From Spirochaetales bacterium (GTDB lineage Bacteria; Spirochaetota; Spirochaetia; SZUA-6; DRHE01): a stretch of 40,140 bases of DNA. Shown one piece after another: positions 36,969-40,140 of this stretch. Where the stretch lies: assembly GCA_030615505.1 (NCBI GenBank), contig JAUWZD010000037.1, forward strand, positions 1 to 40,140, given 5' to 3'. The notes beneath the pieces were generated by a model. The model made no database searches, was not told where the DNA came from, and saw only the letters and a program-made list of their open reading frames with translations. Position 1 is the stretch's first letter. Each line of letters begins with the position of its first letter. The translations under genes were made by a program, and so were the position numbers.

Positions 36969-36987
36969 TTATAATTCGGAGATACAA

Positions 36988-37251
36988 ATGATAGAAATAT
37001 CAACTACAAAGATGTCGTCCAAGGGCCAGATAGTTATTCCTGAAGAAATACGCAAACGACTAGACTTAAAGCCTGGTTCACAATTCGTTGTGGTGGGCGA
37101 AAAAGATACAGTAATTCTAAAAACCATTTCGCCCCCTACCATGGAAGAATTTGACAAACTTATCTTTCAGGCTCGCAAGCAAGCTAAACAGGCCGGTATA
37201 AAACAATCAGATATCAGAGTAGCCATTGAGAAGGTTCGAGCCCGTAATTGA
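36988..37251 (+). CDS. AbrB/SpoVT-type antitoxin (VapB-like)
   Basis: The 87-residue protein begins with a swapped-hairpin AbrB domain, TTKMSSKGQIVIPEEIRKRL then DLKPGSQFVVVGEKDTVILK, the classic family pattern. A C-terminal helical tail (EEFDKLIFQARKQAKQAG) should wrap the toxin. It acts as DNA-binding repressor and antitoxin for the PIN protein, whose TTG start overlaps its stop as TTGA. A good ribosome site precedes the ATG. Confidence 0.88.
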   Translation: MIEISTTKMSSKGQIVIPEEIRKRLDLKPGSQFVVVGEKDTVILKTISPPTMEEFDKLIFQARKQAKQAGIKQSDIRVAIEKVRARN

Positions 37252-37658
37252 AGGTTGTAATTGATACGAATGTATTTATCTCCGGTGTGTTTTTCAGCGG
37301 TCCTCCATATAAGATTCTTGAGGCTTGGCGTGATGGAAAAGTTCAATTGGTAGTATCAAGGGAGATCTTGCAGGAGTATCAACGTGTATTGGGAACTCTG
37401 GGACAGGAATTCCCTGGAGTCGACGCATCCGGGATTCTTGAATTACTTACTGTCAAATCGGAATTAACTGCTGCTCCGGCTTTACCAGAAGCTGTCTGTG
37501 TTGATCCTGACGACGATAAGTTTTTAGCCTGTGCATTAGCCAGCAAGGTTAAGCACATTATTAGTGGAGATAAGCATCTATTAAAGGTATCCGGTTATCG
37601 CGGTGTGGAAGTTGTTAAGCCTAGGAAGTTTATTGATAATTACATCGGAGAGGTTTGA
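37248..37658 (+). CDS. PIN-domain toxin (COG1569-type ribonuclease)
   Basis: The 136-residue protein is a PIN domain with four acidic residues in place: Asp6 (VVIDTNVFISG), Glu in SREILQEYQRVL (about 44), Asp in VDPDDDKFLACAL (about 92-96) and Asp in ISGDKHLL (about 111). These bind the metal ions used to cut RNA. It belongs to the family annotated as putative toxin-antitoxin PIN proteins. It starts at TTG 37248, coupled to the antitoxin by a four-base overlap; KVVIDTNVF directly after the start supports this choice. The gene looks intact. Confidence 0.9.
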   Translation: MKVVIDTNVFISGVFFSGPPYKILEAWRDGKVQLVVSREILQEYQRVLGTLGQEFPGVDASGILELLTVKSELTAAPALPEAVCVDPDDDKFLACALASKVKHIISGDKHLLKVSGYRGVEVVKPRKFIDNYIGEV

Positions 37659-37772
37659 TAAAGATAAAGAACCAAGAGGCTTTTGATCTCATTCAACCGT
37701 GATCTGATATGAACAAATAAGTAATCCGCTATGAAATCTTCCTAACAATTCTGTCTTTTCCTCCTTTTCCAT

Positions 37773-37794
37773 CAACCTGCACCCATTATGGGAC
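37773..37794. repeat. dispersed intergenic repeat, copy 2 of family R2
   Basis: Starts CAACCTGCACCC and ends ATGGGAC; it differs from 35314-35335 by one base. It lies in the gap after the PIN gene. A pyrimidine-rich TTTTC-type stretch precedes both copies. Confidence 0.8.
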
Positions 37795-37929
37795 CTCAGG
37801 ACATGGAGCATATCCGGTAGATCTATTGAATGGAGTTTGTATTCAGGTTAATATACTGGCGAATTTGCGACATTTTATCTGGATATCACATTCATTTGCA
37901 GGATAATCATAAGGTAGACACATAGAGCA

Positions 37930-38391
37930 ATGACAGTGTCAAGTGAGAATCCGAAACGAAAGAGACGAATCATCTTTCCAGCTGATTTCTATTCAAGCGA
38001 GGAGGAGAAAACGAAGCTGAATTGGTTTTGTTTTGAATTCGCCCTTGAATTAGAAATGTTCATTCAACGGGATCGGAAACTACGGTCACAATTATGGCGG
38101 AAGAAAATAGATGACAAAGAGATAGCAGGATTCTGCATTCACTATGCAAAACACATGAAAGGCGAAGTTCTTGACCGGCTTTCCGGTCTAGTGCCCAACG
38201 TCCGAATCGGCTACGAGCAAATAGAGACCTACTTTCCTACCATCGGGGATCTTCTCGTTGATCGGTTGTTGACAGCGACGGCCAAAGCCTGGGGTTCTCA
38301 AACAGAAGCCTGTGTTAGTTGTCCCACGCAGTGCATTTCCGAGAAAGACCATATGGCTCCAATGTTCGATGACCCGTACTATTGGGAATGA
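37930..38391 (+). CDS. unknown cytoplasmic protein with a Cys cluster
   Basis: The 153-residue protein is not recognised. It is helical and charged, with a basic start (NPKRKRRIIF), an aromatic segment (LNWFCFEFALELEMF) and a Cys-rich motif CVSCPTQC near residues 133-140 that could hold a metal. It ends with acidic and aromatic FDDPYYWE. No signal peptide. The ribosome site is weak. It stands alone in the island, with about 270 and 150 bases of non-coding sequence on its sides. Confidence 0.55.
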   Translation: MTVSSENPKRKRRIIFPADFYSSEEEKTKLNWFCFEFALELEMFIQRDRKLRSQLWRKKIDDKEIAGFCIHYAKHMKGEVLDRLSGLVPNVRIGYEQIETYFPTIGDLLVDRLLTATAKAWGSQTEACVSCPTQCISEKDHMAPMFDDPYYWE

Positions 38392-38544
38392 GGTAGTAGA
38401 ACAAGCCATTGCACCTGATAACCAAATGGTAGCTTGACCGCTTCGTTGCTTTGCCTCTCAATCCTGCAACGGGTAAATACATTTCGCTGTTTTCGCCAAA
38501 GTACCGGTACGGCCAAAGGCAGCGATAGATAAGGGGGAATCTAT

Positions 38545-39678
38545 ATGAAACACATAGGTCAACAAAGCCTTCATGCGATGTCTCGCTTTGGTTGTATGGA
38601 CCATAATATTATTGAGAAATGCCAAAATGATTACAGCGCAGGCCTGGATTTAAGTAAATCTGTATCTGGTTTAAGCAAAACAGATGTTGCAACTATTGTT
38701 GCTCAAACCTTTGAGGCTGATAAACTGATAAAGGCAACTGATCCGAGTGTGCTTTTTGATCCATCTCTTTACTCGATGAATGATTGGTCTTTGGCTGTTC
38801 TTGCAGAAATTATGTTTCAATATTCTGATGAAATAAAAACAAGGAAAGAGAAAAACGAAAAGGCTTTAGCAACATTCCAAAGTCGAGCCTGGGCTGCATT
38901 AGAGCAAATACTTAACTCACCAACGGCAAGTCCGCTGCTTTGGTATGAAGGCATTTATCTCGAAGTAGCTCAGAAGTACAAGTTTGAGCACGACAAGCGC
39001 GCTATTGAGGTATTAAAGAATGGTCTGGCATACACTCTTAATTATCAAAGGGAGGACAACTCTTTAAATTTTTTGCGCGATGTAGCTGAAACTTATGTGT
39101 CGCTGGGAGAGATAGATAAAGGACTTATAATATATACCGGGCTTCTGTGCAACAATCCTAAAGATATCTGGACATACAATATTATAGCACTGAGCTTCGA
39201 TAATGAAAAACTGCAAGACCTCGCAATAAAAACAGCGGAGCGAGGACTAAAATTACTTGAAGTCACTGGTGATCCCGAACATCTGCATGATCAGTTTTTA
39301 AGCACTCTGGATGATGTACAGCAGCATAGAAAAACACAGCAGGTTTCCAAGGGAAGTTCTGCACAAGATACTAAAATCGACCCTTTGATTCTAACAGCCT
39401 TTAGAAATGCGATAACCATGGACTTTGACTCAGGTAAAAATCAGTCCATTACAAAATTATGCTGCGAACTGATTCCAGGTTTGAATCAATGTTCAATAAA
39501 ACGGCCACCTCAAATGCCTGAATTGCCATCTCGGGAGGATGTAATGAAGAATATATTCAATCCTGCGAAGCCACCTCAAAAGTCATCTGACAGAAAAAAG
39601 AAAAAGATAGGTCGTAATGATCCTTGTTGGTGTGGCAGTGGGAAAAAATACAAATATTGTCATCTACAAAAAGATTAG
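38545..39678 (+). CDS. helical-repeat protein with C-terminal SEC-C zinc motif
   Basis: The 377-residue protein has a central helical region with TPR-like pairs at about 150-250 (DVAETYVSLGEIDKGLIIYT), and Ser/Gln- and Pro-rich linkers. It ends in KIGRNDPCWCGSGKKYKYCH, a complete SEC-C motif (CxCGSGxxYKxCH). SEC-C motifs bind zinc and can mediate ribosome or SecB-like contacts. The ATG at 38545 has AGGGGG upstream. Function is unknown; SEC-C plus helical repeats is common among accessory and defence-associated orphans. It is the second SEC-C gene in the island, unlike the first in length and in motif position. Confidence 0.65.
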   Translation: MKHIGQQSLHAMSRFGCMDHNIIEKCQNDYSAGLDLSKSVSGLSKTDVATIVAQTFEADKLIKATDPSVLFDPSLYSMNDWSLAVLAEIMFQYSDEIKTRKEKNEKALATFQSRAWAALEQILNSPTASPLLWYEGIYLEVAQKYKFEHDKRAIEVLKNGLAYTLNYQREDNSLNFLRDVAETYVSLGEIDKGLIIYTGLLCNNPKDIWTYNIIALSFDNEKLQDLAIKTAERGLKLLEVTGDPEHLHDQFLSTLDDVQQHRKTQQVSKGSSAQDTKIDPLILTAFRNAITMDFDSGKNQSITKLCCELIPGLNQCSIKRPPQMPELPSREDVMKNIFNPAKPPQKSSDRKKKKIGRNDPCWCGSGKKYKYCHLQKD

Positions 39679-39711
39679 GCGGGGTAGAGCCGTAAAAGTC
39701 ACAACAAGATC

Positions 39712-40116
39712 GTGAGCAGTAATCAACGCAGGAAAGATGGAATTCTTTCTATCCAACGAAGGATATTGAGTCAAGAGCAAATCAATATCACGGATGAGGC
39801 CTATTATATTATCAATAGAGCGAAGAACTATGATGATCGTCTCATTAAGCTTTGCTCTTTAATCTTCTTTTCGACGATGACGGGTGATGCTTGGATACTT
39901 GATCCGAAAGATGGCTTTGCCTTATGTTTAGCGCAAGCTGGCAAGGAACAACTGTTTAATATCACTGAAACAACCACAAATTTTTGGATTGAATGGAATG
40001 CAGACTATCAAATCGAAGGGGATGTATTCATCGTTGCTAAACGGTCCGGTCAGATAAAACATTTCTTGGGATATCCTATCGGAGAAATCTTGCAGATTAC
40101 TCGGCAGGTAAGATAA
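39712..40116 (+). CDS. unknown small protein
   Basis: The 134-residue protein starts at GTG 39712, 33 bases after the SEC-C gene. It has an N-terminal helical part (RKDGILSIQRRILSQEQINI) and a C-terminal alpha-beta part (DAWILDPKDGFALCLAQAGK, FWIEWNADYQIEGDVFIVAK). This recalls small immunity-type or phage-orphan proteins that follow the scheme of a WxLDPxDxxA strand pair, but I do not recognise a family. No signal peptide. Short spacing suggests co-transcription with the SEC-C gene. The gene is complete within the window. Confidence 0.55.
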   Translation: MSSNQRRKDGILSIQRRILSQEQINITDEAYYIINRAKNYDDRLIKLCSLIFFSTMTGDAWILDPKDGFALCLAQAGKEQLFNITETTTNFWIEWNADYQIEGDVFIVAKRSGQIKHFLGYPIGEILQITRQVR

Positions 40117-40140
40117 TTGTAAGATTTTTCGCCAATGTCC

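Noticed and set aside
36970..36975. TATAAT as -10 of the AbrB-PIN operon
   Set aside because: It would start transcription inside the ribosome site; the TTGTAA/TATTCT pair upstream fits better.

Overview
The window reads as a spirochaete chromosome, most likely Treponema-like or another Spirochaetales member. The best marker is a ppdK-like gene, a conserved hypothetical gene and a cytoplasmic-filament gene (cfpA) in a row, facing a von Willebrand A (vWA) protein gene. As I recall, this matches the TP0746-TP0747-TP0748 / TP0750 neighbourhood of Treponema pallidum. Relaxed lipoboxes and several non-ATG starts are also present.

Layout. 1-3.4 kb (minus): tRNA-Val(UAC), a small HTH/zinc protein, and the overlapping purine pair purA-guaA, where purA has no ATG/GTG/TTG start at its conserved N-terminus. 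3.5-6 kb (plus): a TPR protein and an unknown protein. 6-11.8 kb (minus): pyruvate,phosphate dikinase-like protein, a hypothetical and CfpA, preceded by three tandem 31-bp repeats. 12-17.1 kb (plus): a tight operon of a vWA membrane protein, a GlgC/GlgD-like protein, NrnA and a lipoprotein. 17.2-23 kb (minus): six packed genes (phosphohexomutase, aroC, a membrane protein, miaB, a LapA-like protein, a SPOR protein). 23.2-24.1 kb: a single-chain MntA-HepT (nucleotidyltransferase-HEPN) toxin-antitoxin fusion.

24.5-33 kb (plus) is the most unusual core region. It holds a FecR/PEGA/beta-propeller lipoprotein, then a coupled five-gene Hsp70 operon with its own promoter: an Hsp70 with a zinc ribbon ahead of the interdomain linker, a zinc-ribbon/transmembrane/LysM protein, a large repeat protein, a J-domain-like protein without HPD, and GrpE. 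This looks like a specialised chaperone machine with a membrane partner that can bind peptidoglycan.

33-40 kb is an accessory island. An IS4-type transposase relic starts at the grpE stop codon. Small units follow, all on the plus strand and separated by non-coding gaps: a BrnT-BrnA module whose toxin is interrupted, a YefM-YoeB pair, an AbrB-PIN pair, two SEC-C genes, several orphans and at least three frame-disrupted genes. Two pairs of short repeats lie in the gaps. The arrangement resembles a decaying integron cassette array, but no integrase or certain attC site is visible.
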